This document shows positions 39,592-48,354 of a stretch of 64,000 bases of DNA, piece after piece; within the stretch, counting starts at the first letter, position 1; the number at the start of each line of letters is the position of its first letter. The position numbers and the translations under genes are program-made. The notes beneath the pieces are model-generated. The model saw only the letters and a program-made list of their open reading frames with translations, was not told the DNA's origin and did no database searches. The DNA comes from an uncultured Pseudovibrio sp. (GTDB lineage Bacteria > Pseudomonadota > Alphaproteobacteria > Rhizobiales > Stappiaceae): assembly GCA_947502585.1 (NCBI GenBank), contig CANNAV010000006.1:1-64000 (forward strand). The letters run 5' to 3'.

Positions 39592-42500
39592 TTAAAAGTT
39601 TGCCTGAAGTCCGAAAAGCACCCGGCTGGTCTCACTGTCACCGGTGTTTAAAACTTCATGTCCTGCACGCCCAAACACCTCCAGTTGAAGCAGGTCACCG
39701 TAGGTTTCGGTGTACCCCCCTCTCCACTTCAAAGAGGCTCCCAGCCCTGCTTCAATCGTGACAGTGCTGGTTTGGGAGTTCCGGTTTCCGCTGCCTGTGG
39801 AATAGACGAAGGGCGATATAATCAGATCAGGAACGAGCCTGAAAGTGTAGCCAAGCCGGCCATCCCCATAGAACAGAAAGTTTTTTTCTTTTTCGAAGAA
39901 ACGACCGCCTTCCAGATAAAGGCTGATGTATGGCTCTTTATCTATGGGCTCGCCGGAGTAGATATCGTAGAGCGGGAGGAAGTCGTTTCCGCGGGTGAAG
40001 GACCACTGCACCCTCCCCAGCCAGTTGCCATCAGTGATGCTGCCGCCTTTAAAGAACCGCTCCAGAGCGATCCTGAAGTTCCGGGGCATGAAGGGTTTGA
40101 AGCGCAGGCCGACGATGGTCTGGAATGTGTCCGGATCCGGGCGGAAACTGTAGCGTTGATTGAGCCACTGAGCGCGTGCGATGATTTCAAAGACGCTGCT
40201 GTTCTGATATCCGATGACAGGAGGGCGCCATGCCACTTCCAGCGCACCGAACGGGCCGCTGGACGGAATACCAAGGATGGAGCCTGTTATCTCTTCTTCG
40301 TTCTGCCGTGAGGGGCTGATACCATCGAAGAACCGGAGGCTGAGAGGGATTTCCAGAATGCGGAGCTGACGCTGGAAGCGCTCCAGTTTATCCTGCTCAT
40401 AAATGTTGCGCTGGTGCTTATGCAAAACTTCAATCCGGTTGCGAAACAGTTCAGCGGCTTTTTTGTTTTCAAAGGTTGCCAGATAGGTATAGGCCAGATC
40501 TTCCTGCAGGTTCGCCTGATCTGGCTTTTCTTCCAGTGATGTTTCAAAGCGGATAATCGCCAGATCAGTATCACCCTGAGCGCGGGCAATATATCCACCA
40601 AGGGCCAGTGTAGCCGGGCTCCTGAGATCAGTTGCCGGCAGGCTTTCATACTCGGCTTCTGCTTCCTGAAACTGGCCCAGCCGGAACAGAACCTGAACCA
40701 CGGAAAACCGGATGTCCGGGGTCGAGGTAATGGACCGCGCCTTTCGCAGATCCACCAGAGCGCTCGCCAGTGCCTTAGGGGACTGATTATCCTGATGAAG
40801 GGTGAGCCGGGCACGGGCAGCATAGTACGCGGCCCTCTGTTCAGGGGAGAGCCTGAAGACATCCAGCCTGGCAAGGTGGCGTGCTGCCTCGTCATATTCC
40901 AGCTGGTGCAGGCTGAGATAAAGCTGTGCCATGCCAGCACTCTGATCGGTATGTTCTTCAAAGGGTTTCCGGAACCAGTCCTTTGCAGCCTTATGCTCTT
41001 CCAGTTGCTGATAAAGGAACCCGAGCTGGCTTGCGATGGCAGGGTTTGGGCTGAACTCATAAGCTCGCAGCAGTTCCTTTCTGGCCTTCTCCCTGTTTCC
41101 CAGTCGCAGGTAGAGGCTGGCCAGCGTCAGGTGCCTGTCTGCGTTCATGGGCGGGGCCTGAGGCTCCTGTTGTGCGCATGTCATGGTTTCCAGATTTTCG
41201 TCAAGCACGCGATATGCCGCGCATCTGATCGCCATAATCGCATCGGTGTTTCGGGTCTGGTCCAGCTGTTGCAGCAACATCAACGCTCTTTTGGGGTGAT
41301 TGAGCTCAAGAGCCAGATAAGCGACTTCCAGACGGGTTTCTGCAGTTGGGGCCAGTTGCAGTGACTGGTGGTACATTTTCTCAGATTCCTGAAGTTGCCC
41401 TGCTGTTTTCAGGAGTCGTGCCAGTGCGAGGAAGGCAATGGCAAACCTGTCTTTGCTTTTATCTGACAAGCTTGCGGTATTTATGTAGCTGATAACGTGG
41501 CTCAGCCACATGCGGGCGCTGACAACTTGCAGGGTGCTTTTTTTGAGTATGAGATATGCTGGCAAAACGAGTGCCGGATCAGGTTGCAGATTCCAGGTCG
41601 CGATCAGATAATCCAGCGTGCTGGTCCAGTCTTTTTTGGTTGCGCAAAGCACTGCCAGATCAAACAGAAGGCGTGCATAGGCTTTCTTGTCGTTCTCATT
41701 GAAGGCGCTTTCCAAGCGGGCCTTCCTGGCCCGTGCAAAAGCATCCTGAAGAACAGCGGACGCAACGCGATCTTTATTGGAAAGCAGGGCAACCTGCCCC
41801 CTTTTTGCAGTGATGCGCCAGTTGGGCATCAGAGCTTCAGCTTCTTTGAGAACGTCGTTGGCAAGATCAAGCTCCCCTGCCCGCCGCGCCAGATCTGAAA
41901 ATGTTTGCAGGAGTTCTGCCCAGGCTTCCGGCGACTTCTGCTGGTCCGTGAACCGGGTAATGGCCCGCAGCTCTGCCAGAGCGTTGATGGCCTGGGCTTC
42001 CCAACCATTGCTGAGCGCAAGCTTGCTGAGTTGCAGGCCGTAGTCGGGGCTGCGGGTGAGCCTGATCAGCAAACGGCCAGCCGTGACCGCTCTGGCATCA
42101 TCTCCGGCGCGAATAGCGATATCTGCCAGTGTCAGATAGTAGTTGGCAGTTTCTTCCGGCCCAGAGGCTTTGGTGTCGAGGATTCTGCCATCTTTTGTCA
42201 GAAGTGCCTTTTCAGCTTCGGCGCTATTGCCTTTTTTCGCAAGGGCATAGGCCAGCTGAACGCGGGTGGATAGTCTCAGAAGGTCGATACGTCCCGGATT
42301 GAGGAAAGCCAACAGCTCATCAAGGTGTCCGGCACCGAGGGCGCTGGCGGCAAGGGCTCTGGCAAATGTACGTTGCTCCAGAGCGGAGGATTGGCGCCCT
42401 GCAAACAGCCCGTTCATTTCATTGCGCAACAGCATGCGATAGGCGTCTTCGTCGTTGCCCTGCTCAAGAAGAAGGAAGGCTTCGTTGAGTATTGCTGTGC

Positions 42501-43563
42501 GCCGGGTTCTTGGCGCGTTGTTCAGTCTGGAAAGTTCATCCCACTCGCGGCGCGCTTCTTCCAGCTGGCTGGTGCTGCGCAACAGGTCAGTCCGGGTAAA
42601 CCTTTGCCCTGGGGGGACTGCGCCCAGCTCCCGCAGGATGTTAAGTGCGCGGAGAGCCTCCTTCGTTTTGCCGAGCCTGATGGCCGCTTCTGCTGCGCCA
42701 GCAAGAGCTTCTGCTCGGTCATCCGGTAAAAGCCTGCCTGTTTCGATCGCCAGCCTGAAATCGCCAAAGGCCTCCTCATATTCACCCGTGAGCATTTGCA
42801 GGTGGCCGAGCGAAAGATAACCACGGCTGAAGGCATGGGCCTGGGATTGCAGCATCTCCAGCTGACTAATTGCAGCAACCGGACGATTGAGTCCGATGAG
42901 CAGCCGGATCGTTTGCCAGCGGGCGACCAGATGACCGGGATCTTGCTTAAGCAGCTCGTCCAGCTCTTTCAGAGCGGCTTTATTTCGCCCTTCTGCCAGT
43001 AAGCGGTAGGCCAGATTCAGTAAGCGGCCGGAGCGATGATTGCGCCCTGTGTTTTGCAGGAGGGACTGACTGTCCTGACGGTCCTTCAGCAAGCTTATGT
43101 AATACTCGTCCTTTTGCCGGAAGGTGTAAGGCAGCGCCGGATTTTGTGACTGTGCCGGAATGGACAAGCCAAACGCAAATATGATGACCCACAACAGACA
43201 GAAGGCCCGGTTTCCGGCAGCTTCCTGAGTGGGTGCAGCCCTAGGGCAGACGCCCATGAAGACCCGGCAGAACGGATAGTCCGGTCTGCGCATGATGCCC
43301 GTGAGGGCGGGATAGAGGGTCGTGGCCCCATCCCATAGGCGCAGCATAATCGCCAATGATGCCGGAGGGACACGTTCTGTTTCTTCAAACAGGCCTTTTT
43401 CTGCTCTGCCCGTCAGTGGGCTGCGGTGCCAGGCGAGGAGGGCGTAACAGAGAGTGTAAGCAAACAACTCATCTGCGCCAGGCACAGCAAAGACATATGA
43501 GGCGACAGGGAAGAGACCCTGTGTAACAGAAAACAAGAGTACAAATGCATCTGTTACCAGCAT
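39592..43563 (-). CDS. Large TPR protein with C-terminal beta-barrel, NfrA-like
   Basis: A protein of up to 1323 aa. From about residue 165 to 1090 it is a chain of tetratricopeptide repeats (for example LLNLAYRLLAEGRNKAALKELDELLKQDPGHLVARW). The last 200 residues are beta-rich with alternating aromatic and polar residues and end in LFGLQANF, an outer-membrane barrel signature. This layout matches NfrA, the phage N4 receptor and exopolysaccharide export component, and its NfrA_C domain. A hydrophobic signal-like segment lies near residues 118-137 (LLWVIIFAFGLSIPAQSQ). The first 100 residues are unusual, with another hydrophobic stretch. AAGGAG stands 11 bases before the ATG at 43563, while the internal ATG at 43257 has only a weak site. 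No NfrB-like glycosyltransferase gene is present next to it. Confidence 0.65.
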   Translation of the reverse strand: MLVTDAFVLLFSVTQGLFPVASYVFAVPGADELFAYTLCYALLAWHRSPLTGRAEKGLFEETERVPPASLAIMLRLWDGATTLYPALTGIMRRPDYPFCRVFMGVCPRAAPTQEAAGNRAFCLLWVIIFAFGLSIPAQSQNPALPYTFRQKDEYYISLLKDRQDSQSLLQNTGRNHRSGRLLNLAYRLLAEGRNKAALKELDELLKQDPGHLVARWQTIRLLIGLNRPVAAISQLEMLQSQAHAFSRGYLSLGHLQMLTGEYEEAFGDFRLAIETGRLLPDDRAEALAGAAEAAIRLGKTKEALRALNILRELGAVPPGQRFTRTDLLRSTSQLEEARREWDELSRLNNAPRTRRTAILNEAFLLLEQGNDEDAYRMLLRNEMNGLFAGRQSSALEQRTFARALAASALGAGHLDELLAFLNPGRIDLLRLSTRVQLAYALAKKGNSAEAEKALLTKDGRILDTKASGPEETANYYLTLADIAIRAGDDARAVTAGRLLIRLTRSPDYGLQLSKLALSNGWEAQAINALAELRAITRFTDQQKSPEAWAELLQTFSDLARRAGELDLANDVLKEAEALMPNWRITAKRGQVALLSNKDRVASAVLQDAFARARKARLESAFNENDKKAYARLLFDLAVLCATKKDWTSTLDYLIATWNLQPDPALVLPAYLILKKSTLQVVSARMWLSHVISYINTASLSDKSKDRFAIAFLALARLLKTAGQLQESEKMYHQSLQLAPTAETRLEVAYLALELNHPKRALMLLQQLDQTRNTDAIMAIRCAAYRVLDENLETMTCAQQEPQAPPMNADRHLTLASLYLRLGNREKARKELLRAYEFSPNPAIASQLGFLYQQLEEHKAAKDWFRKPFEEHTDQSAGMAQLYLSLHQLEYDEAARHLARLDVFRLSPEQRAAYYAARARLTLHQDNQSPKALASALVDLRKARSITSTPDIRFSVVQVLFRLGQFQEAEAEYESLPATDLRSPATLALGGYIARAQGDTDLAIIRFETSLEEKPDQANLQEDLAYTYLATFENKKAAELFRNRIEVLHKHQRNIYEQDKLERFQRQLRILEIPLSLRFFDGISPSRQNEEEITGSILGIPSSGPFGALEVAWRPPVIGYQNSSVFEIIARAQWLNQRYSFRPDPDTFQTIVGLRFKPFMPRNFRIALERFFKGGSITDGNWLGRVQWSFTRGNDFLPLYDIYSGEPIDKEPYISLYLEGGRFFEKEKNFLFYGDGRLGYTFRLVPDLIISPFVYSTGSGNRNSQTSTVTIEAGLGASLKWRGGYTETYGDLLQLEVFGRAGHEVLNTGDSETSRVLFGLQANF

Positions 43564-43737
43564 TTTCCGGGGCGCTCCTTCGCAGTAACTTGAATAAAGT
43601 TACCCTAGGAGATTCGAGCGAATGCCCTCAGTCATGGTATGTTCTCAGAGGATCGGACTTAGGCACTTATGACATGGGAGGGAGTGCTGATGCACCTTCC
43701 TTTCATAGTTTGTTTTTCATCGTTAATTACTGCAGGT

Positions 43738-44895
43738 TCAGACCAAAGCTTTGCTCTTCTGCATATCAGCGATGGCTGCTTGAGATAAACCAAGCTGCTG
43801 CAAAATCTGTGAAGTATGATCTCCGGTCCTCCCGGCAGGCTCAGGCGTTTGGGGGGTGGTGCGGCTGAAGCGTGGTGCCGGGGCTGCCTGAGTGACGCCG
43901 TTGAGCCGGATGCGGTTGCCGCGCCCTGTGTTGAGAGAGGCTGAATTTGCTTCCTCTATGGACAGAACTGGTGCGACGCAGGCATCAGTTCCTGCAAAAA
44001 CCCTGGTCCAGTGGTCCTGCGTGTTGGCTTTGATGGCAGCGCCGATTTGTTCTTCCAGCTGCGGCCACTCTTTCCGGATCATCTGGAACCTGGAGAGTCC
44101 GTGCGGAAGGTCCAGCCCTTTCAGCAGCAGGGCGAAAAACTGAGGTTCCAAAGCGCCGACGGACAGGTAGCGGCCATCTGAGGTTTCATAGCAGCGATAG
44201 AACGGCGCTCCGCCATCCAGCAGGTTTACCTGCCTCCTGTCCTCCCAGAGGCCACGCCCCAGCAATGAGTAGATTAACCCCATCATGGCTGGAACGCCAT
44301 CGACCATAGCTGCATCGATCACCTGCCCTTTGCCGCTTCCGGTGCGCTCAAACAGTGCGGAGAGCACACCCAGCAGCAGGAACATGGACCCGCCGCCGTA
44401 ATCTGCCGCGATGTTGAGTGGAGGCACGGGCGGACGGCCAGCCTCACCGATGGCATGGAGCATGCCGGTCATTGCGAAGTAGTTGAGGTCGTGTCCTGCC
44501 GCATGCGCCAGTGGGCCGTCCTGCCCCCAGCCTGTCATGCGGCCATAGATCAGTCCCGGATTCCTGGCGAGGCATTCGTCCGGTCCAAGGCCAAGGCGCT
44601 CCATAACGCCAGGGCGGAAGCCTTCTATCAGGATGTCGGCTTTCTCAACGAGCGAGAAAAAGACTTTTACAGCTTCTTCGCTCTTCATGTTGAGCGCAAT
44701 GGACTTCTTGCCTCTGCGATTGACGTCTTTATCGATCCGCTCACCGCTGCGGCGGTCAACGACAATGACGTCCGCTCCCAGATCTGCAAGCAATTGCCCG
44801 GCCATGGGTGCCGGGCCAAGGCCTGCCATCTCCACCACCTGAAGTCCTGCAAGTGGTCCCGTTTTTGCTGTTGTCACATATGCCTCCCCGGTCAA
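43738..44895 (-). CDS. Alpha-methylacyl-CoA racemase, CaiB/BaiF family
   Basis: A 385-aa class III CoA-transferase-fold enzyme of the racemase (AMACR/Mcr) type, which inverts the 2-methyl centre of branched acyl-CoA esters so that beta-oxidation can proceed. Motifs: GLGPAPMAGQLLADLGADVI near residues 25-45, NRRGKKSIALNMKSEEA, GWGQDGPLAHAAGHDLNYFAMTG with the catalytic His (GHDLNY), and NIAADYGGGSMFLLLG with the catalytic Asp. Both catalytic residues of AMACR are in place, which favours racemase over CoA-transferase. It stands alone between the NfrA-like gene and the anthranilate operon and may support oxidation of branched or aromatic-derived acids. Confidence 0.87.
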   Translation of the reverse strand: MTGEAYVTTAKTGPLAGLQVVEMAGLGPAPMAGQLLADLGADVIVVDRRSGERIDKDVNRRGKKSIALNMKSEEAVKVFFSLVEKADILIEGFRPGVMERLGLGPDECLARNPGLIYGRMTGWGQDGPLAHAAGHDLNYFAMTGMLHAIGEAGRPPVPPLNIAADYGGGSMFLLLGVLSALFERTGSGKGQVIDAAMVDGVPAMMGLIYSLLGRGLWEDRRQVNLLDGGAPFYRCYETSDGRYLSVGALEPQFFALLLKGLDLPHGLSRFQMIRKEWPQLEEQIGAAIKANTQDHWTRVFAGTDACVAPVLSIEEANSASLNTGRGNRIRLNGVTQAAPAPRFSRTTPQTPEPAGRTGDHTSQILQQLGLSQAAIADMQKSKALV

Positions 44896-45282
44896 CCAGG
44901 TCCTGCGCGTCTGCAGGCGCCTTTATGAGCGCCCTGCCCCGGAGTCGACAGTTTGCAGAGCCGGCGTGTCCGATCAGTGTACCTGCAAGCCGCGCCGGGC
45001 AAATAACTCCATGTCGCGTTGCCCGATCAACCTTAGAGCAACTGATGGCGGCACCGCAACTCTCTATTCGGTAAACAGGTTATCCATCAGGTTAATACGG
45101 CATCGATCTGACGCGTCAATTGTTTGTTTCTGTGACGGATATTATCTGCTGAAATGGGTTCTTCAACGCGGTCACATAACAACTTAAAGTAACGCATGAA
45201 TCCCTTAAATCACGCAAAATTACCCATAAGAACGCAAAGTTGTGCGTATTTTTAAATATGCATATTTTACAATACATTGTAA
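44896..45282 (-). promoter_or_regulatory. Upstream region of the racemase gene
   Basis: A 387-base gap without a gene. It contains three 20-base phased ACGCA repeats (45191-45250) and AAATATGCATATTT, a palindrome at 45253-45266. It serves as the 3' end of the anthranilate operon and must hold the promoter of the racemase gene. The 90 bases next to the racemase start are GC-rich and show nothing distinctive. Confidence 0.4.
45191..45250. repeat. Three phased 20-base ACGCA repeats
   Basis: ACGCA occurs at 45192, 45212 and 45232, exactly 20 bases apart. Each is followed by A/T-rich sequence with a shared TTACC-like middle (for example ACGCAAAATTACCCATAAG). Near the end of the third unit, TGTGCGT gives an inverted copy. 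The phasing of almost two helical turns suggests binding of a multimeric regulator on one face of the DNA. Confidence 0.5.
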
Positions 45283-46092
45283 CTATGTATTCAATAAGGT
45301 TGTGAGGAGTAAGCTACCCGCCTGTTCCAGCGCCTCCACCACGGTGAAATGGTTTTTGCCCGGATCCTCATAGGTGGTGACCTGTGTTTCAAAACCGCGC
45401 CAGAGTGCACAGTGTGCTGCAGTCTGACGCCGGAACTCTGAAAGCTCCTCAGCGCCAACCCAGCCAGTAAAGCGCAGGTTCTCAAAAGGTTCATGCAGCA
45501 CTGGACTCTCAGCCAATGCTTCTACCTCGTTGATATGCAAGGTGTTGTTCATTGCCGTCCTGCGGATTGGCCTCAGATCGTAGACCCCGCTGATGCCGAG
45601 GATGTGTTTAATCCGGCTGGTGATGCTTTCCGGCATCCCCCGGTTTTTACAACCCAGCCGCGCTACGAGCTGACCGCCAGCAGAATGACCCGTCAGATAA
45701 ACCGGTCCACTCACCTGCTCACCTGCAACTTCAAGGGCGATCTGTATCTGATTGGTAATATTTAAAATTTTAGTTCCAGGGCACAGATCATAAGAGGGAA
45801 CAGCAACTGTGTAACCCATCTCGACAGCGCCCTTCGCGAGATGGCTGAAGGCGGTCTTGTCGAAGGCCTTCCAGTACCCGCCATGGACGATCATGACGAG
45901 TCCTTTAGACTCAATTGCATCCGGGAAAAAGAGGTCGAATTTCTCTCTTTCCCCGCTTCCGTAGGCTATGTCCAGATGGTTTTCTGAGCTCTCGCGAAAC
46001 GCCCTGGAGCGTTCAGCCCATTGATCGAACAGCTGTTGTGCGTTTGGCACTGCGCCGGAATTATGATAGGCCGCGTCCCAGTCCCGCATCAT
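45283..46092 (-). CDS. Alpha/beta hydrolase, kynurenine formamidase-like
   Basis: A 269-aa serine hydrolase. The oxyanion-hole motif HGGYWK near residue 68, the nucleophile elbow GHSAGG near residue 130 and a late GKNHFTVVEAL with the catalytic His match the arylformamidase/kynurenine formamidase branch of the esterase-lipase family. Such enzymes split N-formylkynurenine on the way from tryptophan to anthranilate. It is the last gene of the 2-aminobenzoyl-CoA operon, which makes this reading attractive, but related esterases share these motifs. The start at 46092 follows the RidA stop by one base. Confidence 0.72.
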   Translation of the reverse strand: MMRDWDAAYHNSGAVPNAQQLFDQWAERSRAFRESSENHLDIAYGSGEREKFDLFFPDAIESKGLVMIVHGGYWKAFDKTAFSHLAKGAVEMGYTVAVPSYDLCPGTKILNITNQIQIALEVAGEQVSGPVYLTGHSAGGQLVARLGCKNRGMPESITSRIKHILGISGVYDLRPIRRTAMNNTLHINEVEALAESPVLHEPFENLRFTGWVGAEELSEFRRQTAAHCALWRGFETQVTTYEDPGKNHFTVVEALEQAGSLLLTTLLNT

Positions 46093-46093
46093 G

Positions 46094-46513
46094 TTATTCC
46101 GTTCCTGGCAGGACTGCCGTTGCTTCAATTTCCACTTTGGCCCGATCTTCTACCAGACCTGCCACCTGGACCATAGTCATGGATGGAAAATGGCGCCCGA
46201 ATACAGAGCGATAGGCTTTACCAACTTCACGCAGGCGGGCAGTGTAGTCTTTCTTGTCTACTACATACCATGTCAGGCGCATGACATGCTCCGGACCCGC
46301 ACCCGCAACAGCCAGAATATCGCAAATGTTTTCAAGCGCTTGCCTGATCTGGTCGATTAGATCATCGCTCTCGAAGACCTGCTGGCCGTTCCAGCCAACC
46401 TGGCCAGCCAGAAAGATTAGTGTGCCTTCTGCCATAATACCATTGGCATAACCGGAAGCTGGCTTCCAACCTTCCGGCTGGAGAAACTTGAACAGTGCTT
46501 GTTGTGTTGTCAT
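46094..46513 (-). CDS. ridA: RidA family enamine/imine deaminase
   Basis: A 139-aa protein of the RidA/YjgF family, which releases ammonia from reactive enamines and imines. Typical parts are the beta strand start with EGTLIFLAGQVGWN, a central QIRQALENICDILAVAGAGPEHVMRLTWYVVD stretch, and the end FPSMTMVQVAGLVEDRAKVEIEATAVL. In RidA proper the key Arg lies in a C-terminal P-x-R motif; here that position reads FPSMTMV, so it may belong to a side branch. It overlaps the thioesterase gene by 4 bases (ATGA). In a pathway that yields an amino-enone CoA ester, a deaminase of this kind has an obvious role. Confidence 0.82.
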   Translation of the reverse strand: MTTQQALFKFLQPEGWKPASGYANGIMAEGTLIFLAGQVGWNGQQVFESDDLIDQIRQALENICDILAVAGAGPEHVMRLTWYVVDKKDYTARLREVGKAYRSVFGRHFPSMTMVQVAGLVEDRAKVEIEATAVLPGTE

Positions 46514-46932
46514 GAAGGTTCCTCTTCCTTCAGGAAAAATTCCATTTGTTTTTTAATAGCTTGTGGCCAACTTGCTGGCTTTTTGTCCGCTCCGCTGACG
46601 TAGACAATTACAGAGCGACTTGTGAGCCGAAGCTGTTCTGCGCAAGTGACGGTGAACTCCAGATGGACACTGGAGCGTCCGAGTTTTAAAACCTGAAGCG
46701 TGAATAAGAGTTGGTCTCCAAGCTTGCCCGGCTTTCTGAACTCCGTTTCGATCCTGGCTGTGGGGACTGCATCTCCTTGATTTATATGAATGTCTGCAAA
46801 TGACGTACCTAGAGACTGCTCGAACCACTCTTCGGTGATCTGATTGATCATCTCGAAGTAGCGGGGATAAAAGACAATTCCAGCGGGATCGCAGTGCTGG
46901 AAAGCCACTTTGATGGTGCGTTCAAAGACCAA
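46510..46932 (-). CDS. Acyl-CoA thioesterase, 4-hydroxybenzoyl-CoA thioesterase type
   Basis: A 140-aa hotdog-fold thioesterase. The signature QHCDPAGIVFYPRYFEM near residues 12-28 has the catalytic Asp and the F-Y-P-x-Y-F block of the 4HBT family. The remaining strands and one helix fit the fold (TARIETEFRKPGKLGDQLLFTLQV). In this operon it may free the acid or CoA from stalled aromatic CoA esters. The start overlaps the last bases of livF. Confidence 0.88.
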   Translation of the reverse strand: MVFERTIKVAFQHCDPAGIVFYPRYFEMINQITEEWFEQSLGTSFADIHINQGDAVPTARIETEFRKPGKLGDQLLFTLQVLKLGRSSVHLEFTVTCAEQLRLTSRSVIVYVSGADKKPASWPQAIKKQMEFFLKEEEPS

Positions 46933-47605
46933 GGTATCTGTCCTTCATTTCCTCGGTGAGCGTGTCCGGGCGACCCGTCCATACTGACTCCCCTTTTTCC
47001 AGAATGACGGCCTGATCAGCCAGCGGAAGGAGTTCCTTTAATGTCTTGTCGACAATGAGAATGGACAGGCCCTCTTGTTTGAGCCTTGCGATAGCCTGCC
47101 AGATTTCCCCGCGCACAAGCGGTGCCAAACCTTCTGTTGCTTCATCGAGCACAAGCAATTTGGGGTTTGTCATCAACGCTCTGGAGATGGCGAGCATTTG
47201 CTGCTCTCCGCCAGACAGCGTATTGGCGCTCTGGCTTTTCCGCTCCTGAAGGCGTGGAAACAGATCATAAATACGGCCCAGTGTCCACGCACCTTTGCGG
47301 GCGGCAGCGCTGAGGTTTTCCAGAACAGACAGGTTCGGGAAGCAGCGGCGGCCTTCCGGCACCAGTCCAAGACCAAGGCGGGCTGCCTTGTGGCAGGGCA
47401 TGCGATTCAGATTATGACCGCAGAACTCAATGGTGCCTTTGGTTGGTGTAACCATCTGACAAACAGAACTGATTGTGGTTGTTTTGCCCATGCCATTGCG
47501 ACCAAGCAGCGCTACCATCTCACCTTCACTGACGGTGAGGTTGACGCCGAAGAGCGCCTGTGCTGCCCCATAATGGGTTTCCAGGCCGTTGACTTTCAAC
47601 AGCAT
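46922..47605 (-). CDS. livF: Branched-chain-type ABC transporter ATPase LivF
   Basis: A 227-aa ATPase. Walker A GRNGMGKTT near residue 36, signature LSGGEQQM near residue 133 and Walker B LLVLDEATEGLAP (about 152-164). LivF proteins end short, without the long tail seen in LivG, and this one fits. It energises the importer with LivG. It overlaps the preceding livG gene by one base and the thioesterase gene by 11. Confidence 0.9.
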   Translation of the reverse strand: MLLKVNGLETHYGAAQALFGVNLTVSEGEMVALLGRNGMGKTTTISSVCQMVTPTKGTIEFCGHNLNRMPCHKAARLGLGLVPEGRRCFPNLSVLENLSAAARKGAWTLGRIYDLFPRLQERKSQSANTLSGGEQQMLAISRALMTNPKLLVLDEATEGLAPLVRGEIWQAIARLKQEGLSILIVDKTLKELLPLADQAVILEKGESVWTGRPDTLTEEMKDRYLGL

Positions 47606-48354
47606 CAGGCTTCCTCCCCGAGATAGGCTTTTCTGACAAGCGAACTGGTGCGGATCTCATCAACCGAGCCTGACAGAATGGCTGCACCGCCTACAAGAAC
47701 CGTGATGCGATCTGCCAGACGGAACACAGCATCCATATCATGCTCAATGAGAAGGATAGGGATTTCCGGGCGAATTTCCTCAAGAAATTCAGTGAGCTGA
47801 ACGGAGCCTGTCGGTCCAAGCCCTGCCATTGGTTCGTCCAGAAGCAACGCTTTGGGTTTCAGAGCAAGAGCGCAGGCCACTTCCACCTGACGGCGCTCGC
47901 CGTGAGACAATTTTGAGACAGCTATATCCTCACGTCCGCCAAGACCGACTTTTCCGAGCCAGTTTCCTGCGGTTTCGCACAGTTCCTCATCGGACCTGGT
48001 TTGTTTCCAGAAGCGGAAGCTGGAACCCTGACTGGCCTGTACGGAGAGCATCACATTGCGACGGGCGCTAACTTCCATAGCCAGCGAGGAGACCTGAAAG
48101 CTACGACCAAGACCCTTGCGGGAGCGACCGGCGACCGTCTCTGAGGTCACGTCTTCGCCGTCCAGACAGATGCTGCCGCTGTCCGGTGTGATCCAGCCAG
48201 AGATTTGGCCGGCAAGTGTAGATTTACCCGCACCATTTGGTCCGATAAGAGCATGAATCTCTTTGGGCCTCAGGTCCAGAGATACATTTTTTACCGCCTG
48301 CAGTGCACCAAAGGATTTATACAGGTCCTTAACTTCAAGAACCGGTTTAGTCAT
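47605..48354 (-). CDS. livG: Branched-chain-type ABC transporter ATPase LivG
   Basis: A 249-aa ATPase with Walker A GPNGAGKST near residue 38, the signature LSHGERRQVEVACAL (about 148-162; LSHGE in place of LSGGQ, as usual in LivG) and Walker B ALLLDEPMAGLGP. It pairs with LivF. Both livM overlap (8 bases) and livF overlap (1 base) are tight, so the set is translated together. Confidence 0.9.
   Translation of the reverse strand: MTKPVLEVKDLYKSFGALQAVKNVSLDLRPKEIHALIGPNGAGKSTLAGQISGWITPDSGSICLDGEDVTSETVAGRSRKGLGRSFQVSSLAMEVSARRNVMLSVQASQGSSFRFWKQTRSDEELCETAGNWLGKVGLGGREDIAVSKLSHGERRQVEVACALALKPKALLLDEPMAGLGPTGSVQLTEFLEEIRPEIPILLIEHDMDAVFRLADRITVLVGGAAILSGSVDEIRTSSLVRKAYLGEEA

Noticed and set aside
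43738-44895. Formyl-CoA or carnitine-type CoA-transferase
   Set aside because: The enzyme keeps both catalytic His (GHDLNY) and Asp (ADYGGGS) of the AMACR racemases.
45191-45250. CRISPR-like array
   Set aside because: Only three short imperfect units with no spacers of constant length between long repeats.
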